DNA of 64,000 nt from Palsa-1392 sp963819975 (GTDB taxonomy: Bacteria > Verrucomicrobiota > Verrucomicrobiia > Chthoniobacterales > UBA10450). Every line of letters begins with the position of its first letter. The stretch's first letter is position 1. Under the pieces are notes generated by a model. That model did no database searches and had not been told where the DNA came from. It saw only the letters and a list, made by a program, of their open reading frames with translations. Below, in pieces: positions 40,148-49,280 of the stretch. Both the position numbers and the translations under genes were made by a program. Location of the stretch: assembly GCA_963819975.1 (NCBI GenBank), contig CAWFYE010000005.1, forward strand, positions 62,001 to 126,000, read 5' to 3'.

Positions 40148-40843
40148 CTATTGCACGATGGCTTCGACCGCGGCGTTTACGTGAATCAGCGTCGTGTCGA
40201 GAAAAGTGACGCCTTCTGGTTCAGCGCCACGGAGAAGAAGCGGCAATTCGGTGCCGGCGAGGAGGAGCGCTTCGATCTGATCGTCGTTCCGCATCCGTTC
40301 GATGATGGCGATAATCGCAGCCCGGCTTTCGGGCAGGAAATGGTTCTTGAGCAGTTCGTGGATGTATTTTTCGTGGATCAAAGCCCGTTCGGTCTCGTTA
40401 GGCGTGATCAACGCCAGTCCGACGCGGGCGAAGACATCGGGGTAAAAACGGGCGCGCATTGTGAAGCCAGTCCCTAATAGACCGAGCCGTCGGAGCCCGA
40501 GGCCTCGCGCGTGCTCGCAGGCGGCCTGCACGATGCTGAGCAACGGAATCGGCGCCCGCCGCTGGACTTCGTCGAAGACGAGATGCGGGGTGTTGGCCGC
40601 GATGAGCGCGATCTCGGCGCCGGCGCGCGCCAGCCGGTCGATCGAATCGGAAATGTAAGTCGTTAGGCTGGCGAGGTCGTTCGCGGCGAGCAGCGCGATC
40701 GCACGGTTCACATCGAGGCTGTCGATGAGGAGGTGCGGTGCGCTGCCATCGGTCACCCGCGCGCGGTAGCCGTCGAGGATGAAGCGGTAATATTCGATGG
40801 TCGATTCCGGCCCAAGCCCGCCAACGATACCGAGGGTCTTCAT
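40148..40843 (-). CDS. Aspartate/glutamate racemase-family protein lacking catalytic residues
   Basis: 231 residues. The fold markers are clear: MKTLGIVGGLGPESTIEYYR, ALIAANTPHLVFDEVQ and the C-terminal LLLAGTELPLLL. In active members the residue before N-T is Cys or Thr, and the second motif is GCTE. Here they are Ala83 and Gly197 (AANT, AGTE), so neither acid/base catalyst is present. It may have lost racemase activity or adopted another role. Two TCGTTAGGC copies lie within it (40395-40403, 40660-40668). Confidence 0.85.
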   Translation of the reverse strand: MKTLGIVGGLGPESTIEYYRFILDGYRARVTDGSAPHLLIDSLDVNRAIALLAANDLASLTTYISDSIDRLARAGAEIALIAANTPHLVFDEVQRRAPIPLLSIVQAACEHARGLGLRRLGLLGTGFTMRARFYPDVFARVGLALITPNETERALIHEKYIHELLKNHFLPESRAAIIAIIERMRNDDQIEALLLAGTELPLLLRGAEPEGVTFLDTTLIHVNAAVEAIVQ

Positions 40844-40856
40844 CCTATTGACTTGG

Positions 40857-41159
40857 TTACGCGCGTTTCATCCATCTTCGATCGTGCCGTGCGCCGTGAA
40901 GAATCGCGTGGACGAAAATCGCATGTCCGACGACGGAGAAAAAGATGCAGTAAGGAAAGCGGTCCGTTAGGACTCGCCGGATCTCTCCATCGCGACGAAC
41001 GACTCGAAACAATTCCGGCTCGGAACCAGCCCGCTGGATCGCACGCAAAACCTCGTCGATCAATTGTTCACCGAGGCCCGGCGTCCGCGCTTCATACCAA
41101 GTTGCAGCTTCAACCAAATCTTCGACCGCCAATGGACGGACGACGATCCGCGGAATCAT
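40857..41159 (-). CDS. ParE/RelE-superfamily toxin
   Basis: 100 residues. RIVVRPLAVEDLVEAATWYE, GLGEQLIDEVLRAIQRAG and RRVLTDRFPYCIFFSVVGHA match the ParE layout. Its ATG overlaps the antitoxin stop (ATGA). This pair lies outside the main island, directly downstream of korA/korB on the same strand. Confidence 0.82.
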   Translation of the reverse strand: MIPRIVVRPLAVEDLVEAATWYEARTPGLGEQLIDEVLRAIQRAGSEPELFRVVRRDGEIRRVLTDRFPYCIFFSVVGHAIFVHAILHGARHDRRWMKRA

Positions 41160-41371
41160 TTCTTGATTCGCGAGAGAATGGAAGATTTCAGTTCTTCCGC
41201 GGAGGTGCCGGACTCTGGATGGCGATGGAAATCAGCGAGACGCTCCTCCAGAATCGCATTCTCCTCCGGGGTCAGTTCTTCGTCCTCAAGTGCGATTGTG
41301 TGGCGGACCAGCTCTTGCCGTTCTGCGAATGAAAGCTTGGGAATCTCGGCAAGGATCTCGGTCAGACTCAT
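41156..41371 (-). CDS. Addiction-module antitoxin (PF09720-like)
   Basis: 71 residues from ATG 41371: MSLTEILAEIPKLSFAERQE, then ELTPEENAILEERLADFHRH. The helix-acidic-helix form is the common partner of ParE-like toxins. Confidence 0.78.
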   Translation of the reverse strand: MSLTEILAEIPKLSFAERQELVRHTIALEDEELTPEENAILEERLADFHRHPESGTSAEELKSSILSRIKK

Positions 41372-41377
41372 CAAGAA

Positions 41378-42313
41378 CTATTTCATCCGGTCAAAGGTCT
41401 TCCGCAGAATGTCGATGTCGCTCGCGTGGCCGAGTTTTTCGCGGGTGCTATCGATCCACTTTTTCTCGAGCGCGTTTTTAGTCGGGCGATCGTTTTGGTA
41501 GAAGACACCGAAGACGCCGGGGAATGGAATCTGGGCCAGTTTGTACGCCGCGAGCTCGTCGGTCACATCGTGGCGCGCTTCGTCCTCGGGCGTGTTGTCG
41601 TATTTTTTCTCCTCGATCACTTCGAAAGCGCCGCCTTTGCGCGGGTTGGCGTTGTCGAAGGCGCCGGGGAAAAACTCGACGCACTCGCTCAGGCATTCGA
41701 TAACGCTGAAGCCCGGATGATCCATCGCGCGCTCGATCATTTGGATCATGTGGTTGACCTGGCTGGCGTGGGTCCGCGCGACGAAGGTGGCTCCGCTCGC
41801 GACGAGTTTCTTCATCGCGTTGACTGGCTGGTCGATCGCGCCTTGCGGGTCGGTCTTCGATTTGAACCCGATCGGCGAAGTAGGCGAAGTCTGCTTTTTC
41901 GTCAGGCCATAGACGAAGTTGTCCATGATGACGTAGGTCATGTTGATGTTTTTGCGCGCGCCGTGGTCGAGGTGGTTGCCGCCAATACTGAACCCGTCGC
42001 CGTCGCCACCGAACAAAAAGACGTGCAGATCGGGCCGGGCCAGGCTGATGCCGCTAGCGAGCGGGACGGCGCGGCCGTGGATGAAGTGGACGCCGTGGCC
42101 GTTGACGAAATAGGGAAAGCGCGAGGAGCAGCCGATACCAGCCAAGGTGACGATTTTCTCGTGCTCGATCTGGCGTTTCTCGATGACTTTGTAGTAAGAG
42201 GCGAGAACGGCGAAATCCCCGCAGCCGGGACACCACGTGGGGTGATCGGCGGTGATGGCCTTCTTGGTGAGTTTCTCGCGTGGCGGTTCAGCGGTCAGTG
42301 TGTCGGTGCTCAT
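41378..42313 (-). CDS. korB: 2-oxoacid:ferredoxin oxidoreductase, beta subunit
   Basis: 311 residues. WCPGCGDFAVLASYYKVIEK at the N-terminus and the thiamine diphosphate motif GDGDGFSIGGNHLDHGARKN are diagnostic of KorB/PorB subunits; further IGCSSRFPYFVNGHGVHFIH. With the alpha subunit it oxidatively decarboxylates 2-oxoglutarate or pyruvate to the CoA ester with reduced ferredoxin. No ferredoxin-like delta subunit is adjacent. The gap to korA is 36 bases. Confidence 0.93.
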   Translation of the reverse strand: MSTDTLTAEPPREKLTKKAITADHPTWCPGCGDFAVLASYYKVIEKRQIEHEKIVTLAGIGCSSRFPYFVNGHGVHFIHGRAVPLASGISLARPDLHVFLFGGDGDGFSIGGNHLDHGARKNINMTYVIMDNFVYGLTKKQTSPTSPIGFKSKTDPQGAIDQPVNAMKKLVASGATFVARTHASQVNHMIQMIERAMDHPGFSVIECLSECVEFFPGAFDNANPRKGGAFEVIEEKKYDNTPEDEARHDVTDELAAYKLAQIPFPGVFGVFYQNDRPTKNALEKKWIDSTREKLGHASDIDILRKTFDRMK

Positions 42314-42349
42314 TTTGGAATTCGTTAGTGAAGATTGGTTGGCGCGAGA

Positions 42350-44356
42350 CTAGGCGGCGGTGGAGTCCTTGGACTTGCTCGGCATCGCCGATTCGTAGGT
42401 CTCGGGACGGGTCGGCGTGGTATCGCCGGCGTGATCGACGGCGGTGGAAACCTCTGCTTCAGCGCGCGCCGTGGCGACAGCGACGGGCGGGACATCGGTG
42501 GTCTTGTCGGCTCCGTTGCGCGAGGCCGGCGGGAAGACTTTGCCTTCGAAGACGCGCCCGAGGATTTCCTTCACCCGGAAAGTGAGGCCGTCGGTCTTGG
42601 TGAGGCTCGAGATTTTCGGCTCGCAATAGCGGGCGCGCAGAATGGTGGCGAGTTGACCGAAGCCGTAAACACCCTCGTCGTTCATCTCGACGACCACGAC
42701 GCGTTTGAATTTCGCGAAGATTTTCTCGAGGCCGTTCGGCAACGGATGGACATGGCGCAGGTGGATCGCGCCGAGGTTTTCGCCATGGCGCCGGCCGCGT
42801 TTCACGGCGTCGTGGATCGGGCCGTAGGTGGAGCCCCAGCCGACGAGCAGGACGTCGCCCTCGGTGTCGCCGAAAATTTCCGGGACCGGAATTTCCTCGG
42901 CGAGCTCGCGCAATTTATTGCGACGCTTGGCCGTCATGGCCATGTGCAGTTTCGGGCTGCCGGTGGGATGGCCCCACTCGTCGTGTTCGAGGCCGCTGAT
43001 GAGCGGATATTTGCCATCGCGAATCGCCGTGCCGGGCGGCGCGTGGTGGGTGATCTGGTCGAGGGCGTAGGGCTTGTGGCTGTCGACCGGTGTCAGGTCC
43101 GGTTTCGATTCCAGCATCAAATCGGCGAGCCTTGGTTCCTCGAAGGCCTCGATGCGAGTGGCGAGCGAGGTATCGCTGAGAATGAACACCGGCGTGCTGT
43201 ATTTGCGGGCAATGCGGGCGGCTTCGATCGCGATGTAGAAGCAATCCTCAACCGTTTCGGCAGCGAGGACGACGCGCGGGCTGTCGCCATGGCCACCATA
43301 GATCGCCTGGAACAGGTCGCTCTGTTCGACGTTGGTGGGGAGGCCGGTACTCGGTCCGCCGCGCTGGACGTTAATGACCACGAGCGGGATCTCGGCCATC
43401 GAGGACCAGCCGATGGCTTCGGTCTTGAGTGAGATGCCGGGTCCGGCGCTGCCGGTGACGGCGAGGTTGCCGGAATAGGAAAAGCCGAGCGCGATCGAGA
43501 CCGCGGCCAGCTCGTCCTCGGCCTGGACAAAGAGACCACCATATTTGGGCAACTCGCGCCGCAGCGTTTCCATGACGGAAGACCACGGGGTGATCGGGTA
43601 GCCTGCTCCGTAGCGCACGCCGGCGGCGATCAACCCGTAGGCGAGCGCCTGATTGCCATCCATCGTAATCTGGTCGGGCGCACCCGGCTTTTTCGCGATG
43701 TGCTCAAATTGGTATTGGTGCGAGAGAACTTTCCCGACCGGGTAGGCGTAGCCGGCCTGAAACGCCATCAGCGCGGTGTTGACGATGCTCTCGTCTTTGC
43801 CGGCGAATTTTTCGCTGATGATCTTTTTCATCTTCTCGACATCGAGATGAAAAATTTTCGAGATCAGGCCGAGGACGAAGATGTTTTTGCCCTTGTCCTT
43901 GGCGGTGCCGCCGAGCGCCTCGACCGTCAGGCCGGTGATCGGCACGCCGACGTAAACGAAGCGCTTGTCGTCGAGATTCGGCTCGACGTTATCGGAATCA
44001 TAAAGCAGGACGCCGCCTTCCCTCAGGAAGTCGATGTGGTCCTGGTAGCTGTGTTGATAAAAGGCGACGAGGAAATCGGCTTCGTCACCGGCGGAGAGGA
44101 CTTCGCCCGACCCGATGCGGACCTGAAAAATCGACGGCCCGCCCGAGATCGTAGCGGGAATCGTCATGTAGGTCATGACGTCCTGATCGCTCCGGCCGGC
44201 GAGCCGGGCGAGGAAAGCTCCGGCGCTTTGAATGCCGTCCTGCGAGTTGCCGGCGAGCCGAATGACAGCGTCGTTGATGTTTTCCGGACGAAGATCGGCG
44301 CGCTCGGAAGCGCCAGTTGGCGGAATGGTTTCGGGCGAGCTTGGAGTAGGATTCAC
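42350..44356 (-). CDS. korA: 2-oxoacid:ferredoxin oxidoreductase, fused gamma-alpha subunit
   Basis: 668 residues, GTG start. Residues ~30-225 are the gamma domain (GIQSAGAFLARLAGRSDQDV, AFYQHSYQDHIDFLREGGVL) and the rest the alpha domain (DGNQALAYGLIAAGVRYGAG followed by YPITPWSSVMETL, GSAGPGISLKTEAIGWSSMA, QRGGPSTGLPTNVEQSDLFQ). The gamma-alpha fusion is the KorA form seen in aerobic and facultative bacteria. The ~50 C-terminal residues are Ala/Thr-rich and atypical. Confidence 0.93.
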   Translation of the reverse strand: MNPTPSSPETIPPTGASERADLRPENINDAVIRLAGNSQDGIQSAGAFLARLAGRSDQDVMTYMTIPATISGGPSIFQVRIGSGEVLSAGDEADFLVAFYQHSYQDHIDFLREGGVLLYDSDNVEPNLDDKRFVYVGVPITGLTVEALGGTAKDKGKNIFVLGLISKIFHLDVEKMKKIISEKFAGKDESIVNTALMAFQAGYAYPVGKVLSHQYQFEHIAKKPGAPDQITMDGNQALAYGLIAAGVRYGAGYPITPWSSVMETLRRELPKYGGLFVQAEDELAAVSIALGFSYSGNLAVTGSAGPGISLKTEAIGWSSMAEIPLVVINVQRGGPSTGLPTNVEQSDLFQAIYGGHGDSPRVVLAAETVEDCFYIAIEAARIARKYSTPVFILSDTSLATRIEAFEEPRLADLMLESKPDLTPVDSHKPYALDQITHHAPPGTAIRDGKYPLISGLEHDEWGHPTGSPKLHMAMTAKRRNKLRELAEEIPVPEIFGDTEGDVLLVGWGSTYGPIHDAVKRGRRHGENLGAIHLRHVHPLPNGLEKIFAKFKRVVVVEMNDEGVYGFGQLATILRARYCEPKISSLTKTDGLTFRVKEILGRVFEGKVFPPASRNGADKTTDVPPVAVATARAEAEVSTAVDHAGDTTPTRPETYESAMPSKSKDSTAA

Positions 44357-44507
44357 GCAGCGGGATAGGGTTGGTTGAAATGATTAGTGTAGCCTGGTAC
44401 TCTTAGGCAATGATGCCCAGATTGCCAGTGTAAACCTCAGACGCCACCCCGAATGGCCCTCTAGTTCCGCTTGCTCTGCTCTGGCCCCTGCCCGTCAGTG
44501 AGGACCG

Positions 44508-45677
44508 ATGGGCGGCCTCGTCGTTAAACCTCGCGCACGGATTTTCCACGGGCACGACTGGGTGTTCAGCGGCGAAGTTCTGAAGATCTTCGGCTCGCCG
44601 AAGGACGGCGACGTCATCTCGCTCAAGGACGGCCGCGATCACCTCATTGGGAGCGCGATCTACAACTCGAAATCGCAAATCGTGGCCCGCCGTTTCTCGC
44701 GTCGGAAACAGGATCTCGATCTCGATTTTTTCCAGCGCCGAATCGCTCAGGCGATCGAGTATCGGGCACGGCGCGGGATCGATCCGCGACTTTGCCGTCT
44801 CGTCTGGAGCGAGAGCGATGGGCTGCCGGGTGTAATCGTCGATCGTTACGGCGATCAACTGGTCCTCCAAACTCTGACTCTCGCGATGGATCAGCGCAAG
44901 GAGTTGATCGTTAGGGCACTGGGCGCGACGCTTGGCTCAATTTCGATTCTCGAGCGCAACGATGCGCCGGTGCGGCGCGCCGAGGGTATGGAACTGCGCA
45001 GCGGAATGCTCTTCGGCGAAGCGCCGGGCGACGTCGAAATCGAGGTCGCCGGACTCAGATTGCAGGTCGACCTTCTGCATTCCCAAAAGACCGGTTTTTA
45101 TCTCGATCAACTCCCGAACTACGCCCTCGTCGCGCAGCACGCGGGGAGCCGGCGGGTGCTCGATTGTTTCACCAGCCAAGGCGGCTTCGCCCTTGCCTGC
45201 GCACGAGGTGGCGCGACGGAGGTCGTGGGAGTCGAAGTTGGCGCGGAGAGCATCCGCGCCGCCGAGCAAAACGCGACGCGCAATCAACTCGCCGTGCGCT
45301 GGGTCGAGCAGGACGTTTTCCAATTCCTCCGTGGGGCCGAGAAGGCGGAGGAGCGCTTCGATCTCGTGATTCTGGATCCGCCTTCCTTTACCAAAACCAA
45401 AGGCGGCCTGCACGACGCGCTTCGCGGTTACAAGGAACTGCACGTACGCGCTTTTAATCTCCTTTCGCCTAACGGATTGCTCGCCACTTTTTCCTGCTCC
45501 CATCACGTCGGCGGGGAAATTTTCGAGAAAATGATCGCGGACGCGCTGGTCGACGCCCGGCGTTCCGCCCGGCGTTTACGCCGTTTCGAGCAGGCGCTCG
45601 ATCACCCCGTCCTGCCGACTTTGCCGGAGACAGAATACTTTCGCGGCCTGCTCCTCGAGATGATGCCCGGTCGTTAG
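44508..45677 (+). CDS. RlmI-like class I rRNA (cytosine) methyltransferase
   Basis: 389 residues. N-terminal PUA domain (KPRARIFHGHDWVFSGEVLK) followed by a linker (GLPGVIVDRYGDQLVLQTLT) and a SAM-dependent methyltransferase domain: QKTGFYLDQLPNY, VLDCFTSQGGFALACARGGA, VVGVEVGAESIRAAEQNA, DLVILDPPSFTKTKGGLHDA, and SCSHHVGGE near the end. The family methylates C1962 of 23S rRNA. The stop TAG is provided by the TCGTTAGGC 9-mer (45671-45679). Confidence 0.9.
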   Translation: MGGLVVKPRARIFHGHDWVFSGEVLKIFGSPKDGDVISLKDGRDHLIGSAIYNSKSQIVARRFSRRKQDLDLDFFQRRIAQAIEYRARRGIDPRLCRLVWSESDGLPGVIVDRYGDQLVLQTLTLAMDQRKELIVRALGATLGSISILERNDAPVRRAEGMELRSGMLFGEAPGDVEIEVAGLRLQVDLLHSQKTGFYLDQLPNYALVAQHAGSRRVLDCFTSQGGFALACARGGATEVVGVEVGAESIRAAEQNATRNQLAVRWVEQDVFQFLRGAEKAEERFDLVILDPPSFTKTKGGLHDALRGYKELHVRAFNLLSPNGLLATFSCSHHVGGEIFEKMIADALVDARRSARRLRRFEQALDHPVLPTLPETEYFRGLLLEMMPGR

Positions 45678-45782
45678 GCAAGGGCCTTCTTTCTCAATTT
45701 TTGCCAAACGTGCGCGAAAAATCTGGCAATCTTCGAACGGCCATTTAATATCCCCGGCGTAGGATCCGCCGCTCAAAACGCC

Positions 45783-46412
45783 ATGTCTGAACGCATCCGC
45801 CCGATCGAACAAATGTTGGAGCTAAACGAAGAAGACAGTGTCAGCACCGAGCACCTCGATTCCCAGGTGCAGAAAGCGCAGGAGCAATTGCTCCAACTCA
45901 AGCGCCAGCAGGAGCAAATCGAAAAACAGAAGCGCGAACTCGAGGAACTGAGCCGCCGCCAGGAAGAACTGGAGCGGGGCCGGGCCGAGATGACCGACAA
46001 GCTGACCCGCTCCCTTGTCGTCCTAGAACGCGAAGCCTATGACGCCCAGAAAAAAATGGAGCAACTCCGGGCGACCCGGGAGAGTTTCGGCCAGCACCTC
46101 GAGCTGCTCGAGTCGATCGATCCGCGCACCTGGAATCCGGTCGACCTGAGCAAGGAACTGAGCCGCGCTCTCAGCACAGTGGATGATGCGCGGACTGAGT
46201 ACAGCCAGCAGCGCAGCCGCCTTCAGGCGACCGCGGACGAAAACGAAGCCGGTCCTTTGCCGGAGATGAGCAGCGGTTTTGAAACAAGCGGAGAGCCCGC
46301 TCACTCCTTCGGGCAATGGCTCCAGATCGGCCTCGCCTTGAGCCTGCCGTTGATCATCTTCGGAGCGATCGCGCTCCTCCTCTTCTTCTACTTCAGCGGC
46401 GCAACTCGTTAG
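45783..46412 (+). CDS. Coiled-coil membrane protein
   Basis: 209 residues. Residues ~22-120 are a long heptad-rich coiled coil (KAQEQLLQLKRQQEQIEKQK, RELEELSRRQEELERGRAEM), and a single hydrophobic helix lies near the C-terminus (ALSLPLIIFGAIALLLFFYF). Followed by a second coiled-coil membrane protein 10 bases later, suggesting a pair. Function unknown. The stop TAG is inside a TCGTTAGGC copy (46406-46414). Confidence 0.75.
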   Translation: MSERIRPIEQMLELNEEDSVSTEHLDSQVQKAQEQLLQLKRQQEQIEKQKRELEELSRRQEELERGRAEMTDKLTRSLVVLEREAYDAQKKMEQLRATRESFGQHLELLESIDPRTWNPVDLSKELSRALSTVDDARTEYSQQRSRLQATADENEAGPLPEMSSGFETSGEPAHSFGQWLQIGLALSLPLIIFGAIALLLFFYFSGATR

Positions 46413-46422
46413 GCGAGCGAGC

Positions 46423-46788
46423 ATGGCACGACGACGCGCTCACTCCGACACACCGCTCGATCAGAAGCAGCAGGAACTCGCGCGCCTCGAGGCAAATCTG
46501 CGCAAGCAGATGGACGATCTCCAGCGCATGATCGAGGAAGCGCCCCGCGTGGCGGAGGAAAAGACCCGCCGCGAACGCGAGGAATTATTTGAGCGCGCCA
46601 GTTCCGGCGGCCGTCGCCTCGATGTCTCGATGGCATTGAATGACAAACGCTACAGCGACTTTGGCCGCGAAACCCGTCGGCCCCGGTCCCTTCGCAAACA
46701 GCGCAGCGAAGGCCGCCTCATCTTTCTCGTCCTCATCATCGCGCTCTCGATCGCGATCATCTGGATCGCGACCCATCTGCATTTTTGA
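46423..46788 (+). CDS. Coiled-coil membrane protein
   Basis: 121 residues. Helical DQKQQELARLEANLRKQMDD, then LQRMIEEAPRVAEEKTRRER; basic stretch RRPRSLRKQRSEGR; C-terminal membrane helix LIFLVLIIALSIAIIWIATH. Same architecture as the preceding gene at smaller size; probably co-transcribed with it and gatC. Confidence 0.72.
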   Translation: MARRRAHSDTPLDQKQQELARLEANLRKQMDDLQRMIEEAPRVAEEKTRREREELFERASSGGRRLDVSMALNDKRYSDFGRETRRPRSLRKQRSEGRLIFLVLIIALSIAIIWIATHLHF

Positions 46789-46843
46789 TCCGCTCACTCG
46801 CTGCCGGGTGGCAAAGTGAGGCCAAGCCTGTTGATTGCGCGTA

Positions 46844-47134
46844 ATGTCCACGCCGTCCGATCTCGATGTCGCCTACGTCGCGCGCCTCGCCCGGCTCGAA
46901 CTGAGTCCGGAGGAAACGGCGCTTTTCCAGACCCAGCTTGCGCAAGTCCTGAAGCACGCGGCAAAACTCCAGGAGTTGAATCTCGACGGCGTCGAACCGG
47001 ACGCGCACGCCTCGTCGAAGTTTGACGTCTGGCGCAGAGACGAATCCCGGCCCGGCCTGACACAGGAGGAAGCCCTCCGCAATGCGCCCCGCGTCGCGAA
47101 CGACCTCTTCATCGTCCCAAAGGTGATCGAATGA
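46844..47134 (+). CDS. gatC: Glutamyl/aspartyl-tRNA amidotransferase subunit C
   Basis: 96 residues from ATG 46844: DLDVAYVARLARLELSPEET, LKHAAKLQELNLDGVEPDAH, and the C-terminal RDESRPGLTQEEALRNAPRV all match GatC, the small stabilising subunit that makes Gln-tRNA or Asn-tRNA through the GatCAB complex. It overlaps the following gatA start by ATGA as in intact gatCA operons, yet gatA is broken. Confidence 0.9.
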   Translation: MSTPSDLDVAYVARLARLELSPEETALFQTQLAQVLKHAAKLQELNLDGVEPDAHASSKFDVWRRDESRPGLTQEEALRNAPRVANDLFIVPKVIE

Positions 47135-47837
47135 CGTCGCGCGATCTTCCCGGCCTGACGATCGTCGAATTGCAGAAGCTTTTGCGGGCGCGCGAGGTGA
47201 CGCCGCGCGAAGTGCTGGAGGCGTTGCAGGAGCGGATCGAAACCCTCGAACCAAAAATTGACGCCTACCTCTCGGCGATTTCGACGCCGCTCTCGCCGCC
47301 GCCGCGACGGTCGATGTGCGCCTGCCGTTAGGCGGAATCCCCTTGGCGGTAAAGGACGTGATCAGCGTGGCGGGGCAGTCATGCACCTGCGCCTCCCGGA
47401 TGCTGCGCGATTACCGCGCGATGTTTGACGCGACCGTGATCTCGAAGCTGAAAACGGCGGGCGCGATTCCCTTTGGAAAGACAAACATGAACGAGTTCGC
47501 GATGGGCTCCTCGACCGAGAACTCGAGCGTCAAGCAGACCCGCAATCTGTGAGACACGAGTCGTACTCCCGGCGGCTCGAGCGGAGGCTCGGCCGCGGCG
47601 ATCGCGGCCGAGATGGCGATCGGTTCGCTAGGCTCGGACACCGGCGGATCAGTCCGCCAACCGGCGGCGCTGACTGGCGCGGTCGGCCTGAAGCCGAGCT
47701 ACGGACGCGTTTCACGCTGCGGGCTGGTCGCGTTTGTTTCTTCGCTCGACCAGGTCGGTCCGATCACGAAACGGTGCGCGATTGCGCCCTCCTCCCAGTC
47801 GGACGCCGCGCAGATTTTTTCCCGGTCGCCGTTATAG
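47131..47837 (+). pseudogene. gatA: gatA remnant: frameshift, nonsense codon and C-terminal truncation
   Basis: Starts correctly (TSRDLPGLTIVELQKLLRAR), then shifts frame near 47270-47285: DFDAALAAAATVDVRLPLGG continues in the second frame with IPLAVKDVI (catalytic Lys). At 47550-47552 a TGA replaces the Trp expected in the N-P-W-D motif; TPGGSSGGSAAAIAAEMAIG and SLGSDTGGSVRQPAALTGAV (Ser/cis-Ser) follow in the same frame. After ASLDQ-type SSLDQVGPITK the frame ends at 47837, so roughly half of the ~480-residue protein is missing. It cannot encode an amidase. Confidence 0.88.
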
Positions 47838-47844
47838 CTCATTG

Positions 47845-49152
47845 TTAGGCCGCGCCGGCCAGTTGCGCATCGCGCCGGCGCACGATGAGTAGGGTGACAA
47901 ACGCGGCCAGCGCGCAGATCACTGCCCCGATCGCGAGCGTTGCGGAGGTCCCGACGTAGTGCGCGACCGCGCCCGCCTGGAGAGCGCCAAACGGAATCAT
48001 TCCACCGAAAATCAGGGCCCAGATTCCCATCACCCGGCCGCGCATTTCGTCGGGCACGATCGTCTGCACCGTGGTGTTAGAGGTGGAAAAGAAAAGCATC
48101 ATCCCGAACCCGATGCCGGCAAGGCAGAGGAGCGCGATCGTCAGGTTGCGGTTGAAGGCGAAGATGAGGAGCATCGCGGAAAAGAGCCAGACGCCGCCGA
48201 AGGCGAGTTTGCGCGGAGAAATGTTGCTCCCAAAAGTCGCGGTCGTCAGCGCGCCGATGAGCGCCCCGACTCCGCTCGCACCTAACAAAAAGCCGTAACC
48301 CTGTTCGCCGAGATGGAGCACGTCGCGGGCGAAAGCCGGCATGAGCACAGAGTAAGACCAGCCGAATATCCCGACGATCGCGAAGAGCGCGAAAATTGTC
48401 CGGACACGGACATGATTCCAGACGTAACGAAAACCTTCGAGCGATTGCGCAAGCGGCCCGCCGCGCCCGGGAATTGGCGCGTGCGGCGGCAGGCGCATCA
48501 TGAGGAGACCGCTGAGAACTGCAAGAAAGCTCACGCCATCGATAAAAAAACAGAGCGCAATCCCGACTTTCGCCATCAGGAAACCCGCGATCGCCGGACC
48601 GATGATGCGCGCACCGTTGAACATGGCGGAGTTGAGTGAAATCGCATTCATCAGATCCTCGCGGCTCGCGATCTCGACGACGAACGATTGCCGCGCCGGC
48701 ATGTCGAAGGCCATCGCCACGCCGCCACACAAGCCGAGCACAATGATCTGCCACGGCCGGATGAGTCCCGACCAGATCAGCCCTGCAAAAATAAAAGCGA
48801 AAACCATCATCGCGACCTGAGTGCAGATGAGAACGGAACGTTTCGGGAAACGATCGGCCGCCCACCCGCCCCAAGTGGCGAAAAACAGCATCGGCGCCGT
48901 CCCGGCGGCGGCGACGATGCCTAACAATGCCTTGGAGCCGGTCAATTGGTAAACCAGCCAGCCCTGCGCCGTGTTCGTCATCCAGGAGCCGATCAAAGAA
49001 ACGATCTGTCCGCAAAAATAGAGGCGGTAGTTGCGATACTGGAAGGCGGAAAAGGTTTTTCGCCACGAAACACCGCCGGTCGCGACCCGGCGCGGGCGGC
49101 CGGTCAGATCCTCCGGCACGGCGGCGGTGCGTTGGAATTCGGGCGCTTTCAT
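47845..49152 (-). CDS. MFS transporter, EntS-like (MFS_3)
   Basis: 435 residues from ATG 49152. FSAFQYRNYRLYFCGQIVSL IGSWM opens the first helix, and GWLVYQLTGSKALLGIVAAA, ADRFPKRSVLI (family loop motif) and FDMPARQSFVVEIASREDLM are typical of the MFS_3 group that includes the enterobactin exporter. Likely an exporter of small molecules; substrate unknown. Convergent with the gatA remnant. Confidence 0.87.
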   Translation of the reverse strand: MKAPEFQRTAAVPEDLTGRPRRVATGGVSWRKTFSAFQYRNYRLYFCGQIVSLIGSWMTNTAQGWLVYQLTGSKALLGIVAAAGTAPMLFFATWGGWAADRFPKRSVLICTQVAMMVFAFIFAGLIWSGLIRPWQIIVLGLCGGVAMAFDMPARQSFVVEIASREDLMNAISLNSAMFNGARIIGPAIAGFLMAKVGIALCFFIDGVSFLAVLSGLLMMRLPPHAPIPGRGGPLAQSLEGFRYVWNHVRVRTIFALFAIVGIFGWSYSVLMPAFARDVLHLGEQGYGFLLGASGVGALIGALTTATFGSNISPRKLAFGGVWLFSAMLLIFAFNRNLTIALLCLAGIGFGMMLFFSTSNTTVQTIVPDEMRGRVMGIWALIFGGMIPFGALQAGAVAHYVGTSATLAIGAVICALAAFVTLLIVRRRDAQLAGAA

Positions 49153-49280
49153 CGGCGGGCGAGATTTCCTCGCCTGCTTTGCCCACGAATCCAAGCGAAG
49201 AATTTTCCCCTAACGAGAAGCGACGCGCGGCAGACGCACCCTGGCCAAACCGTCGAGGTGGCGGGAAACGAATCAAGAAA

